Shown here piece by piece: positions 17,761 through 25,417 of a stretch of 64,000 bases of DNA. Both the position numbers and the translations under genes were made by a program. The DNA comes from Amycolatopsis mediterranei (GTDB taxonomy: Bacteria; Actinomycetota; Actinomycetes; Mycobacteriales; Pseudonocardiaceae). Each line of letters starts with the position of its first letter. The first letter of the stretch is position 1. Below the pieces are notes generated by a model. The model had not been told where the DNA came from. It saw only the letters and a program-made list of their open reading frames with translations, and searched no databases. The stretch is taken from positions 7,908,430 through 7,972,429 of the forward strand of contig NZ_CP100416.1 in the NCBI RefSeq assembly GCF_026017845.1, in the 5' to 3' direction.

Positions 17761-18435
17761 GTGCCGCGTCTGCTGCTCGTCGAGGACGACGAACCGCTGG
17801 CCGAAGCGCTTTCGCTGGCGTTGCGCGCACTGGGCCACGACGTCGTCCACGCCCCCACCGGCGAGCACGCGCTGACCGCGCTGGGCGACGCCGAGTTCGT
17901 CCTCCTCGACGTCATGCTGCCCGGCATCGACGGCTTCGAGGTCTGCCGCCGCATCCGCGCCCGCAGCCGGCTGCCGATCGTGCTGCTGACCGCGCGCGGC
18001 GACCCGATCGACGTCGTCGCCGGGCTCGAGTGCGGCGCCGACGACTACGTGGTCAAGCCGGCCGAGCCGCGCGTGCTCGACGCGCGGATCAAGGCGATCG
18101 GCCGCCGCGCGCAGCCGGCCGTGCCGGAAGCCGGCGTGCTGCGGGTGGGCGAGCTGGCGATCGACGCCGCCGCGATGAGCGTCACCCGCGCCGGCGAGGA
18201 ACTCGCGCTGACCGCGACGGAGATCCGGCTGCTCGTCGAGTTCGCCGAGCACCCGAACCAGGTGCTGAGCCGCCAGGTGCTGCTCAAGCGCGTCTGGGAC
18301 TACGGCTACGTCGGCGACTCGCGGATCGTCGACGCGGCGGTCGCGCGGCTGCGGGCGAAGGTCGAGGACGACCCGGCGAACCCGGTGCTGCTGCGGACGG
18401 TCCGCGGCCTGGGCTACCGCCTGGTGACGAAGTGA
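17761..18435 (+). CDS. Two-component response regulator, OmpR/PhoB type
   Basis: 224 residues: receiver domain (1-115) with the acidic pair VEDDE, phosphoacceptor Asp in LLDVMLPG and the Lys in VVKPAEP, then a winged-helix DNA-binding domain (about 128-224) ending RGLGYRLVTK. The usual LKPF-type segment is changed to VKPAEP, a mild variation. GGGGAGGA lies just before the GTG start. The stop overlaps the kinase start (GTGA), so the pair is co-translated. Its place between GH87 and the sugar importer suggests control of cell-envelope or glucan genes, but no target site can be shown. Confidence 0.92.
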   Translation: MPRLLLVEDDEPLAEALSLALRALGHDVVHAPTGEHALTALGDAEFVLLDVMLPGIDGFEVCRRIRARSRLPIVLLTARGDPIDVVAGLECGADDYVVKPAEPRVLDARIKAIGRRAQPAVPEAGVLRVGELAIDAAAMSVTRAGEELALTATEIRLLVEFAEHPNQVLSRQVLLKRVWDYGYVGDSRIVDAAVARLRAKVEDDPANPVLLRTVRGLGYRLVTK

Positions 18436-19850
18436 GGCTTCCGGCCGTCAGCCTGCGGACGCGGATCGTGGCGGCGATCGTCGGGGTGACCACGGCGGCG
18501 ACGGCGGTGATGGCGTACTCCGCCTACCAGGTGCAGGCGGACGAGGCACAGGGCCGCTTCGCCTGGTCGGCCGTGCGCAACGTGGCAGCCGACCGCCGGA
18601 TCCTCCAGGAGTTTTCGAAGGTGGGCACCGCAGGGTGGCTCGACGACATCCCCAACCGCCTCGGCCCCATCCCGGACTGGGCGCTGGTGACCGAGCGCCC
18701 CGGCGGGACGGTCGAAGTCGTCCGGGCCGCCACCGGGTACATCTCGCTCATCCCGGTGCCGGACAAGCTCACGGTGCTGCGGACCGTGCGGGACGAGCTG
18801 TTCATCCAGCGGCTGCCCGAGCAGCTCGGAAGCGCCTACGCGAGAGTGCCGCAGACCGGCCGGAAGGTGCTCGTGGTCAGCGCGAACCTGTCGGAGCCGG
18901 GCTACCACCTCGTCCAGTTCGTCGACTTCAGCCGGTTCGACGACGACCTGACCGCGTTGCGCTGGAAGCTCGTCCGCATCGCGCTCGGGGTGAGTGTGCT
19001 CGGCGCCGGTGTCGCGCTCCTGATCGGCCGCCGGATCCGCCGTCCGATCAAGGCGCTGTCCACGGCCGCCGACGCACTCGGCGCGGGCGCGCTCGAAACA
19101 CGTGTCCCGGTCAAGGGCCGGGATGAGGTCGCCGCCCTGGCCGTCTCCTTCAACACGATGGCCGCGCGGCTCGGCGAGTCCATCGAGGAGCTGCACGCCA
19201 AAGACCGCCAGCAACGGCGGTTCGTCGCCGATGTCGCCCACGACCTGCGGACCCCGCTCGCCTCGATGATCGCCACCGTCGACACCCTCGACCACGCCGA
19301 GCCCGCCACCCGCACCCGCGCCGCCGCCATCCTCGGCACCCAGGCCCGCCGGCTGGCCAAGCTCGTGGAGGACCTCCTCGAAATCGCCCGGTTCGACGCC
19401 GGCAAGGCCGACCTGAGGGTGGCGCCCGTCGACCTCGCCGACCTGGTGGCCGACGCCGCCGAGGTCACCGGCGTCGAGGCCGCCGTGACGGCGAGCGGGG
19501 ACGTCACGGTCGTCGCCGACCCACGGCGGGTGCACACCGTGGTGGCGAACCTGCTGAGCAACGCCGCCCCGCACGGGGCCATGCCGGTGACGGTCACCCT
19601 CGACGGGACCGGCGACGACGTCGTCGTGCGGGTCGCCGACGCCGGCCCCGGCGTCCCGGAGGACCTGCTGCCGGTCCTGTTCGACCGGTTCACCCGCGGC
19701 GACCACGCGCGCCAGGCGACCGAGGGCAGCGGGCTCGGCCTGGCGATCGCCCGGGAGAACGTGCTGGCGCACGGCGGATCGCTCGCGGTGCACAACGACG
19801 GCGGTGCCGTGTTCACCGTGCGGTTGCCCCGGGGCGTCGAGAACGCCTGA
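18432..19850 (+). CDS. Two-component sensor histidine kinase
   Basis: 472 residues. A first membrane helix (about 10-32), an extracytoplasmic sensor region (about 35-175) and a second helix (about 180-200) are followed by HAMP (GRRIRRPIKALS), the H-box with phosphoacceptor His (DVAHDLRTPL, about 265), N-box NLLSNAAPHG, and ATP-lid boxes DAGPGVP and GSGLGLAI. The start is the GTG that overlaps the regulator stop. The downstream minus-strand membrane-protein frame has no stop where expected and overlaps this gene antisense for about 950 bases; the kinase itself looks intact. Confidence 0.92.
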   Translation: MRLPAVSLRTRIVAAIVGVTTAATAVMAYSAYQVQADEAQGRFAWSAVRNVAADRRILQEFSKVGTAGWLDDIPNRLGPIPDWALVTERPGGTVEVVRAATGYISLIPVPDKLTVLRTVRDELFIQRLPEQLGSAYARVPQTGRKVLVVSANLSEPGYHLVQFVDFSRFDDDLTALRWKLVRIALGVSVLGAGVALLIGRRIRRPIKALSTAADALGAGALETRVPVKGRDEVAALAVSFNTMAARLGESIEELHAKDRQQRRFVADVAHDLRTPLASMIATVDTLDHAEPATRTRAAAILGTQARRLAKLVEDLLEIARFDAGKADLRVAPVDLADLVADAAEVTGVEAAVTASGDVTVVADPRRVHTVVANLLSNAAPHGAMPVTVTLDGTGDDVVVRVADAGPGVPEDLLPVLFDRFTRGDHARQATEGSGLGLAIARENVLAHGGSLAVHNDGGAVFTVRLPRGVENA

Positions 19851-20887
19851 CCGGCGAAGGCGCCGACCGCCCGCCAGGACAGCTCGCGCGGGTGCTGCCC
19901 GTCGAAGTACGGCAGCGGCAGGTGGGCGAGCAGCACCGCGGCCCCGATCAGCGGCAGCGGGCGCAGGTCCCGCGGCGGCCCCAGCCACAGCAGCACGGCG
20001 AAGTTGGTGACCAGCAGGAACCCCCAGCGCGCCCAGTCCCAGCCCGCGAAGGCGAGCAACGCCGGAGCCGCGACGGCCGCGGCGGCGAGCACGTCCCGCC
20101 GCTGCACCAGGAAGCCGGCCACCACGACCACGAGGATCGGGGCCACGAGCAGCAGGACTTCGGTGATCGAATACAGCTGCCAGCTTTCGCTCTGGGTGCG
20201 TTCGAACAACGCCAGTGCGTCGGCTCGCGGGGTGAAATCCGCGGTGGCCATCGCGGTCTCGAGCCGCGCGATCGCGCCCGCGCTCGACGCCGGGAGCGCG
20301 AGCACGGCGAGCTCCGCCACGACCGGCGGCACGAGCAGCATCGCCGTGATCCGCACCGAGGACCGCCGCAGCAGCACGACCGCGAAGACGGGGAGGACGG
20401 TGAGGGCCGCGATCTCGTGGGTGAGCACCGCGGCCGTCATCAGCCCGGAGGCCACCGCGGGCCGGCGCGGCAGCTGCCCCAGCGCGGCGAACAGCAGCAG
20501 GTACAGGACCTGGTCGAAGTAGCCCACCTCGTGGAAGAGGAAGCCACCGGAGGGCAGCAGCAGCCAGCCGGCGACCAGGAGCTTCCGGCCCGGGTGCCGG
20601 GCGCGGGCGAACGCGACGGCCAGCACCCCGAGCACCGCGGCGAGGACGGCCAGCGCGGCGGCCGCGAACACCCAGTACGCGTACCCGGTCGCGAGGGCGA
20701 GCGGGTGGAGCAGGGTGCCGACGAGGAACCGGCGGTGGAAGCCGTCGCTCAGCGAGACGGCTTCGAGCGTCACGGCCCAGTCACCCGGCAGGCGGAACCC
20801 GCGGTAGGCGGCGAGGAGCAGGGCGAGCGCGAAGAGCGTGTTGAGGCCGCGGGTGGTGACGGTGGTGCGGTCGAGGGTGGCGGTCAC
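18902..20887 (-). CDS. Multi-spanning membrane protein with run-on reading frame
   Basis: About the first 340 residues form a polytopic membrane protein with roughly nine to ten hydrophobic segments (for example LLAAYRGF, VLAAVLGVLAVAF, LLLLFAALGQ), of unknown function; it resembles integral membrane proteins with glycosyltransferase-like topology but no motif settles this. After about residue 342 (QAFSTPRGNRTV) the frame runs antisense through the histidine kinase gene to the first stop at 18902, giving about 320 residues rich in Ser, Thr, Arg and Ala that look like shadow sequence. A stop near 19850 appears to have been lost, or a frameshift exists. The GTG at 20887 has TAGCTT 7 bases upstream, a leaderless start. 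Confidence 0.55.
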   Translation of the reverse strand: MTATLDRTTVTTRGLNTLFALALLLAAYRGFRLPGDWAVTLEAVSLSDGFHRRFLVGTLLHPLALATGYAYWVFAAAALAVLAAVLGVLAVAFARARHPGRKLLVAGWLLLPSGGFLFHEVGYFDQVLYLLLFAALGQLPRRPAVASGLMTAAVLTHEIAALTVLPVFAVVLLRRSSVRITAMLLVPPVVAELAVLALPASSAGAIARLETAMATADFTPRADALALFERTQSESWQLYSITEVLLLVAPILVVVVAGFLVQRRDVLAAAAVAAPALLAFAGWDWARWGFLLVTNFAVLLWLGPPRDLRPLPLIGAAVLLAHLPLPYFDGQHPRELSWRAVGAFAGQAFSTPRGNRTVNTAPPSLCTASDPPCASTFSRAIARPSPLPSVAWRAWSPRVNRSNRTGSRSSGTPGPASATRTTTSSPVPSRVTVTGMAPCGAALLSRFATTVCTRRGSATTVTSPLAVTAASTPVTSAASATRSARSTGATLRSALPASNRAISRRSSTSLASRRAWVPRMAAARVRVAGSAWSRVSTVAIIEASGVRRSWATSATNRRCWRSLACSSSMDSPSRAAIVLKETARAATSSRPLTGTRVSSAPAPSASAAVDSALIGRRIRRPIRSATPAPSTLTPSAMRTSFQRNAVRSSSNRLKSTNWTRW

Positions 20888-20941
20888 GGGGGCCAAGCTA
20901 GGAACGGGATGTGCGTGCGCGATGACCGTTGATCACCAGGT

Positions 20942-20973
20942 CCGTACTGGTTCCGCACTGGTTCCGCACGTCG
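20942..20973. repeat. Tandem 11-bp direct repeats upstream of a LacI gene
   Basis: CCGTACTGGTT (20942-20952) and CCGCACTGGTT (20953-20963) are followed by a partial third unit CCGCACGTCG. One unit equals about one helical turn, so a regulator could bind successive units on the same DNA face. They lie between the divergent membrane-protein and LacI genes. Confidence 0.5.
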
Positions 20974-20994
20974 TGCTTTTGCGCTCGGTTGCTG

Positions 20995-21000
20995 TAAAGT
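20995..21000 (+). promoter_or_regulatory. Leaderless -10 box of the LacI gene
   Basis: TAAAGT lies 7 bases before the ATG at 21008 and no Shine-Dalgarno sequence is present. No clear -35 box is seen, which fits a regulated promoter. Confidence 0.5.
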
Positions 21001-21007
21001 TTCAGCC

Positions 21008-22015
21008 ATGACGCGTCGTCTTGCCGAAGTCGCCCGCCAGGTCGGGGTCAGCGAAGCCACGGTCAGCCGGGTGCTCAACGGCCGGTCCGGGGTGTCCGCG
21101 AGCACCCGCGCCGCCGTGCTCACCGCCCTGGACGTGATGGGCTACGAACGGCCCACCCAGCTGCGCGGCGAACGGGCCCGGCTGGTCGGGCTGGTGCTGC
21201 CGGAGCTGCAGAACCCGATCTTCCCCGCGCTGGCCGAGATCATGGGCAACGCCCTCGCCCAGCAGGGGTTCACGCCGGTGCTCTGCACGCGGACGGCGGG
21301 CGGGGTGTCCGAGGCGGAGTACGTCGAGCTGCTCCTGCAGCAGCAGGTGTCGGGCGTGGTGTTCGCCGGCGGCCTGTACGCGCAGGCGGACGCGGTCCAC
21401 TCCCACTACCACCACCTCGTCGAGCGACGGCTGCCGACGGTGCTGATCAACGCGGCGGTCGACCACCTCGGCCTGCCCCAGGTCTCGTGCGACGACGCGG
21501 TGGCCGTCGAGCAGGTCGTCGGGCACCTGAGCTCGCTCGGGCACGAGAAGATCGGCCTCGTCCTCGGCCCGTCCGACCACGTTCCGTCGCAGCGGAAGCT
21601 GGAGGCGTTCCGCTCCTACGCGGCAAAGCTCGGGCTGCCGGTGCTGGACGAGCTGATCGAGCACGGGATGTTTTCGATCGAGGGTGGCCACGCGGCGGCA
21701 GCGCGCCTGTACCCGCGCGGCGCCACGGCGGTGCTCTGCGCGAGCGACCTGCTGGCCCTCGGCGCGATCCGCGCGGCCCGTCGGCAGGGCCTGTCGGTGC
21801 CCGACGACGTTTCGGTGGTCGGCTACGACGACTCGGCCCTGATGAACTGCACCGACCCGCCCCTGACGACCACCCGCCAGCCGATCGAGGCGATGGGCCG
21901 GGCGGTGGTGGAACTGCTGGTCAAGCGCATCAACGGCGGCGAGGTGGCGGCCGAAGAGCTGCTGTTCGCCCCGGAACTGGTGGTCCGCGGGTCCACGGCC
22001 CGCCGCACCGCCTGA
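21008..22015 (+). CDS. LacI-family transcriptional repressor of the sugar importer
   Basis: 335 residues: N-terminal helix-turn-helix (RLAEVARQVGVSEATVSRVL) and hinge, then a periplasmic-binding-protein-like effector domain (residues about 60-335) with SVVGYDDSALM and the PLTTTRQPIEAMG segment typical of sugar-responsive LacI proteins. It precedes a sugar ABC importer and GH13 enzyme by about 180 bases on the same strand, with its own terminator between, so local repression relieved by an imported oligosaccharide is likely. Control of the GH87 pair is possible because their promoters share sequence words. Confidence 0.9.
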   Translation: MTRRLAEVARQVGVSEATVSRVLNGRSGVSASTRAAVLTALDVMGYERPTQLRGERARLVGLVLPELQNPIFPALAEIMGNALAQQGFTPVLCTRTAGGVSEAEYVELLLQQQVSGVVFAGGLYAQADAVHSHYHHLVERRLPTVLINAAVDHLGLPQVSCDDAVAVEQVVGHLSSLGHEKIGLVLGPSDHVPSQRKLEAFRSYAAKLGLPVLDELIEHGMFSIEGGHAAAARLYPRGATAVLCASDLLALGAIRAARRQGLSVPDDVSVVGYDDSALMNCTDPPLTTTRQPIEAMGRAVVELLVKRINGGEVAAEELLFAPELVVRGSTARRTA

Positions 22016-22028
22016 CCCGAGTCCCGCG

Positions 22029-22063
22029 AGAGCGCGACGGCTTGCCGGCCGTCGCGCTCTTTT
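22029..22063 (+). terminator. Intrinsic terminator after the LacI gene
   Basis: A perfect 13-bp stem (AGAGCGCGACGGC at 22029-22041 and its complement at 22048-22060) with a 6-base loop is followed by TTT, ending the LacI transcript before the importer promoter. Confidence 0.8.
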
Positions 22064-22091
22064 GCGCGCCCGGACGCGCTCGAGTCCTGTT

Positions 22092-22148
22092 CGTAAGTTG
22101 CAAAATCTCGTCGGGTTATTGCGGCCATCGCGTCTCCCACTTTAGAGT
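22092..22148 (+). promoter_or_regulatory. Promoter and candidate operator of the sugar ABC-GH13 operon
   Basis: TTGCGG (22119-22124), 18-bp spacer, TAGAGT (22143-22148). CGTAAGTT (22092-22099) overlaps AGTTGCAAAAT, which has a TTGCAA core like many LacI-family sites. The same spacing and -35 context are seen before the GH87 genes (13146-13175). Confidence 0.6.
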
Positions 22149-22194
22149 GACCGCAATCACGTGACAGCCGTCGCGACCCGAGAAGAGGCTTGAG

Positions 22195-23568
22195 ATGAGC
22201 AGTACCTGGTCCCGGACCGTCTCCCGCCGAACGTTGTGCCTGCTGGCCGCAGGCGGGCTCGCCCTGAGTCTGACCTCCTGCGGGGACGGCGAAAGCACGC
22301 CGGCCGGCGGCAAGGTCAAGATCACCGTCACCGGTCAGCCGCCGACCAGCCAGCCGTTCGAGCGCAGCGTCTTCGACGCCGACGTCAAGGAGTTCGAGGC
22401 TTCTCACCCGAACATCCAGATCGAGCCCCACGAGGGGTTCATGGACCCGAAGACGTTCTCCGCGAAGCTCGCCGGCGGGCAGCTCGAAGACGTCTACTAC
22501 GTCTACTTCACCGATCCGGCGCAGATCATCGCCCGCCACCAAGCCGCCGACATCACCGAAGCCGCGAAGAGCGTCCCGCACGTCAACGACCTCAAGCCGG
22601 AACTGCTGGACAACTTCCGGGACGCCGGCGGCAAGCTGTACGGCCTGCCCACGATGAACTACACGATGGGCCTGCTCTACAGCCGCCCGCTGTTCCAGAA
22701 GGCCGGGCTCGACCCGGACAAGCCGCCGCAGACCTGGGACGAAGTCCGCGAAGCCGCGAAGAAGATCTCCGCGCTCGGCAACGGTGTCGTCGGGTACGCC
22801 GACTACAGCAAGAACAACCAGGGCGGCTGGCACATGACCGGCTGGCTGTACTCGATGGGCGGCGACATCGCCCGCAAGGACGGCGACAAGTGGGTCGCCG
22901 ACTTCGCCAACGAGAAGGGCAAGCAAGCCCTGCAGTACCTGCACGACATGCGGTGGACCGACAACTCCATGGGCGCCAAGCAGCTGCTCGAAGCCCAGGA
23001 CGTCCAGCGGATGATGGGCGCCGGCCAGCTCGGCATGTACATGGCCGCCCCGGACAACGTCCCGGTGCTGGTCAAGCAGTTCAACGGCAAGTACGAGGAC
23101 TACGGCATCGCGGGCATGCCCGGCGGCCAGGGCACCCTGCTCGGCGGCGAGGGTTACATGCTCAACCCGAAGGCGTCGCCGGAGAAGATCAAGGCCGGCC
23201 TCGAGTGGATCCAGTGGAAGTACCTCAACCCGGACCGCTTTGAAAAGCACATCCGGCAGTACGCCGACGGCAAGCAGCCGGTCGGCCTGCCCGCCGAGCC
23301 GACCCCCGACATCTGGACCGGCGCGGTCCGCGAGCAGCAGCTGACGCTGAAGGCCAAGTACGCCAACGTCCCCGCGAAGAACTTCCAGTCCTATGTAGAC
23401 ACTACGAGCAAGATCAAGGGCAGCATCGAGCCGCCGGACGCGCAGCAGATCTACGCCGCGCTCGACAGCGTCATGCAGGCGGTACTGACGGACCAGAACG
23501 CGAACCTCGACCAGCAGCTGTCCTCGGCCGCGTCGAAGGTCAACAGTGTCCTCGCCCAGGTCAAGTAG
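22195..23568 (+). CDS. Sugar ABC transporter substrate-binding lipoprotein
   Basis: 457 residues of the extracellular solute-binding family 1. The twin-Arg start SRRTLCLLAAGGLALSLTSC ends in lipobox LTSC, so it is exported and anchored outside the membrane. The ligand domain shows the usual KITVTGQPP start, YGLPTMNYTMGLLYSRPLF hinge region and DNVPVLVKQF segment. GAAGAGG lies upstream of the ATG. It begins a four-gene operon with two permeases and a GH13 enzyme, so an alpha-gluco-oligosaccharide is the likely ligand; this is inferred from the neighbours. No ATPase gene is present, and a shared MsiK-type ATPase elsewhere is expected. Confidence 0.92.
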   Translation: MSSTWSRTVSRRTLCLLAAGGLALSLTSCGDGESTPAGGKVKITVTGQPPTSQPFERSVFDADVKEFEASHPNIQIEPHEGFMDPKTFSAKLAGGQLEDVYYVYFTDPAQIIARHQAADITEAAKSVPHVNDLKPELLDNFRDAGGKLYGLPTMNYTMGLLYSRPLFQKAGLDPDKPPQTWDEVREAAKKISALGNGVVGYADYSKNNQGGWHMTGWLYSMGGDIARKDGDKWVADFANEKGKQALQYLHDMRWTDNSMGAKQLLEAQDVQRMMGAGQLGMYMAAPDNVPVLVKQFNGKYEDYGIAGMPGGQGTLLGGEGYMLNPKASPEKIKAGLEWIQWKYLNPDRFEKHIRQYADGKQPVGLPAEPTPDIWTGAVREQQLTLKAKYANVPAKNFQSYVDTTSKIKGSIEPPDAQQIYAALDSVMQAVLTDQNANLDQQLSSAASKVNSVLAQVK

Positions 23569-24520
23569 CCTGCTCGCCTGGCCCGCGGCGAAACCGTCGC
23601 GGGCCGGGCGCCCGGCCGTCTCGCCAGAAGAACGCCGGCGCACCCGGCTCAAGCGCAAGCTCAAGGAGAACCTCACCGCGTACGGCCTGCTCTGCGCCGC
23701 CCTCGTGGTGTTCGCGTTGTTCTCCTGGTACCCGATCGTGCGCGGTGTCCTGCTGAGCTTCCAGCAGGTCGACTTCGTCAACGCGCCGACGTGGGTCGGC
23801 TTCGGCAACTTCACGCGGCTGTTCGAAGACCCGCTGTTCGGCGTCGCCTGGCGCAACACGCTGCTGTTCACCGGGCTGGCGCTGGTGTTCGGCTTCGCCG
23901 TCCCGTTCTTGACGGCCGTGCTGCTGAACGAGCTCCGCCACGCGAAGGCGTTCTTCCGGCTCGCCGTCTACCTGCCGGTGATGCTGCCGCCGGTGGTGAC
24001 GGCGCTGATGTGGAAGTGGTTCTACGACCCCGGTCCCGGCCTGTTCAACTCCGCGCTCGGCGCGGCCGGCCTGCCCGGCGGGCAGTGGCTCGATTCCTCC
24101 ACCACCGCGATGCTGTCGCTGGTGTTCGTCTCGACGTGGGCCAACATGGGCAGCACCACGCTGATCTACCTGGCCGCGCTCGGCACGATCCCCGGCGAGC
24201 TCTACGAAGCCGCGGAGCTCGACGGCGCCGGGTTGTGGAAACGGCTGCGGCACGTGACGTTCCCGCAGACGCGGTTCGTCCTGCTGGTGCTGCTCCTGCT
24301 GCAGATCGTCGCGACCATGCAGGTGTTCACCGAGCCGTACGTGATGACCGGCGGCGGCCCGGACGACTCGACGGTGACCGTGCTCCTGCTGCTCTACCGC
24401 TACGCCTTCGTCTACAACGACTTCGGGTCGGCGAGCGCGATGAGCCTGCTGCTGTTCGTGGCGCTCGGCGTGTTTTCGGCGTGGTACGTCCGGCTGACGC
24501 GGAAGGCGGACCAGTCATGA
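23546..24520 (+). CDS. Sugar ABC transporter permease, MalF-like
   Basis: 324 residues with six membrane helices and the EAA-loop motif EAAELDGAGLWKRLRHVTFPQ-type contact to the ATPase (about residue 225). The start overlaps the binding-protein gene by 23 bases, and the stop overlaps the next permease start (ATGA). Together with the second permease it would form the inner-membrane channel of the importer. Sugar specificity is inferred from the operon. Confidence 0.93.
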   Translation: MSSPRSSSLLAWPAAKPSRAGRPAVSPEERRRTRLKRKLKENLTAYGLLCAALVVFALFSWYPIVRGVLLSFQQVDFVNAPTWVGFGNFTRLFEDPLFGVAWRNTLLFTGLALVFGFAVPFLTAVLLNELRHAKAFFRLAVYLPVMLPPVVTALMWKWFYDPGPGLFNSALGAAGLPGGQWLDSSTTAMLSLVFVSTWANMGSTTLIYLAALGTIPGELYEAAELDGAGLWKRLRHVTFPQTRFVLLVLLLLQIVATMQVFTEPYVMTGGGPDDSTVTVLLLLYRYAFVYNDFGSASAMSLLLFVALGVFSAWYVRLTRKADQS

Positions 24521-25386
24521 GGACCCTCGTCTCCCCCGGCGCGCTGCGCAGCCCGCGCGGCAAAGTCGTTTACGGCGTCGTGTTCGCGGGCACGCTCGCG
24601 GTGTTCTTGCTGGCGTTCATGTTCCCGCTCTACTGGGTCGTCACGGGCGCGATGAAGTCGCCGCAGGAGCTGGCGCAGACGCCGGCGACGCTCGTCCCGC
24701 ACGAGTGGCACCCGGAAACGTTCGCCGACGCCTGGGACCAGCTCAGCCTGGGCAAGTACTTCCTCAACACGCTCGTCGTCGCCGGCGGCGCGTGGCTGGC
24801 GCAGCTGGCCATCGACGTCCCGGCCGCGTTCGCGCTGTCGAAGCTGCGGCCGAAGTTCGGCAACGTCGTGCTCGGGCTCATGTTGGCCACGCTGATGCTG
24901 CCCGCCACCGCGTTGCTCGTCCCCACCTACGTGACGGTGACGGACCTGCCGCTGCTGCACCTCAACCTGATCAACTCACCGGCCGCGGTCTGGCTGCCCG
25001 CGGCGGCGAACGCGTTCAACATCTACCTGCTCAAACGGTTCTTCGACCAGATCCCGGACGAGCTGATCGAAGCGGCTCGCCTCGACGGGGCCGGGCCGGT
25101 GCGCACGCTCTGGCGGATCATCCTGCCGATTTCGCGGCCGATCCTGGCCGTCGTGTCGATCCTCGCGGTGGTCACCGCGTGGAAGGACTTCATCTGGCCG
25201 CTGCTGGTGTTCCCGGACACCGGGAAGCAGACGCTCTCGGTGATGCTGCAGCGGGTGGCGATCGACATGCCGCTCAACGTGCTCGTCGCCGGGATGGTGC
25301 TGGCCAGCCTGCCGATGGTGGCGCTGTTCCTGGCCTTCCAGCGGCAGATCCTCGCCGGGCTGACCGCCGGCAGTCTCAAGGGCTGA
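24517..25386 (+). CDS. Sugar ABC transporter permease, MalG-like
   Basis: 289 residues with six membrane helices and an EAA-loop EAARLDGAGPVRTLWRIILP (about residue 190), the mark of binding-protein-dependent sugar permeases. The ATG overlaps the previous stop, so the two permeases are co-translated at equal amounts. It is followed 31 bases later by the GH13 gene. Confidence 0.93.
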   Translation: MRTLVSPGALRSPRGKVVYGVVFAGTLAVFLLAFMFPLYWVVTGAMKSPQELAQTPATLVPHEWHPETFADAWDQLSLGKYFLNTLVVAGGAWLAQLAIDVPAAFALSKLRPKFGNVVLGLMLATLMLPATALLVPTYVTVTDLPLLHLNLINSPAAVWLPAAANAFNIYLLKRFFDQIPDELIEAARLDGAGPVRTLWRIILPISRPILAVVSILAVVTAWKDFIWPLLVFPDTGKQTLSVMLQRVAIDMPLNVLVAGMVLASLPMVALFLAFQRQILAGLTAGSLKG

Positions 25387-25417
25387 GGCCTTCCCAACAA
25401 ACAGGAGGGGCACTTTC

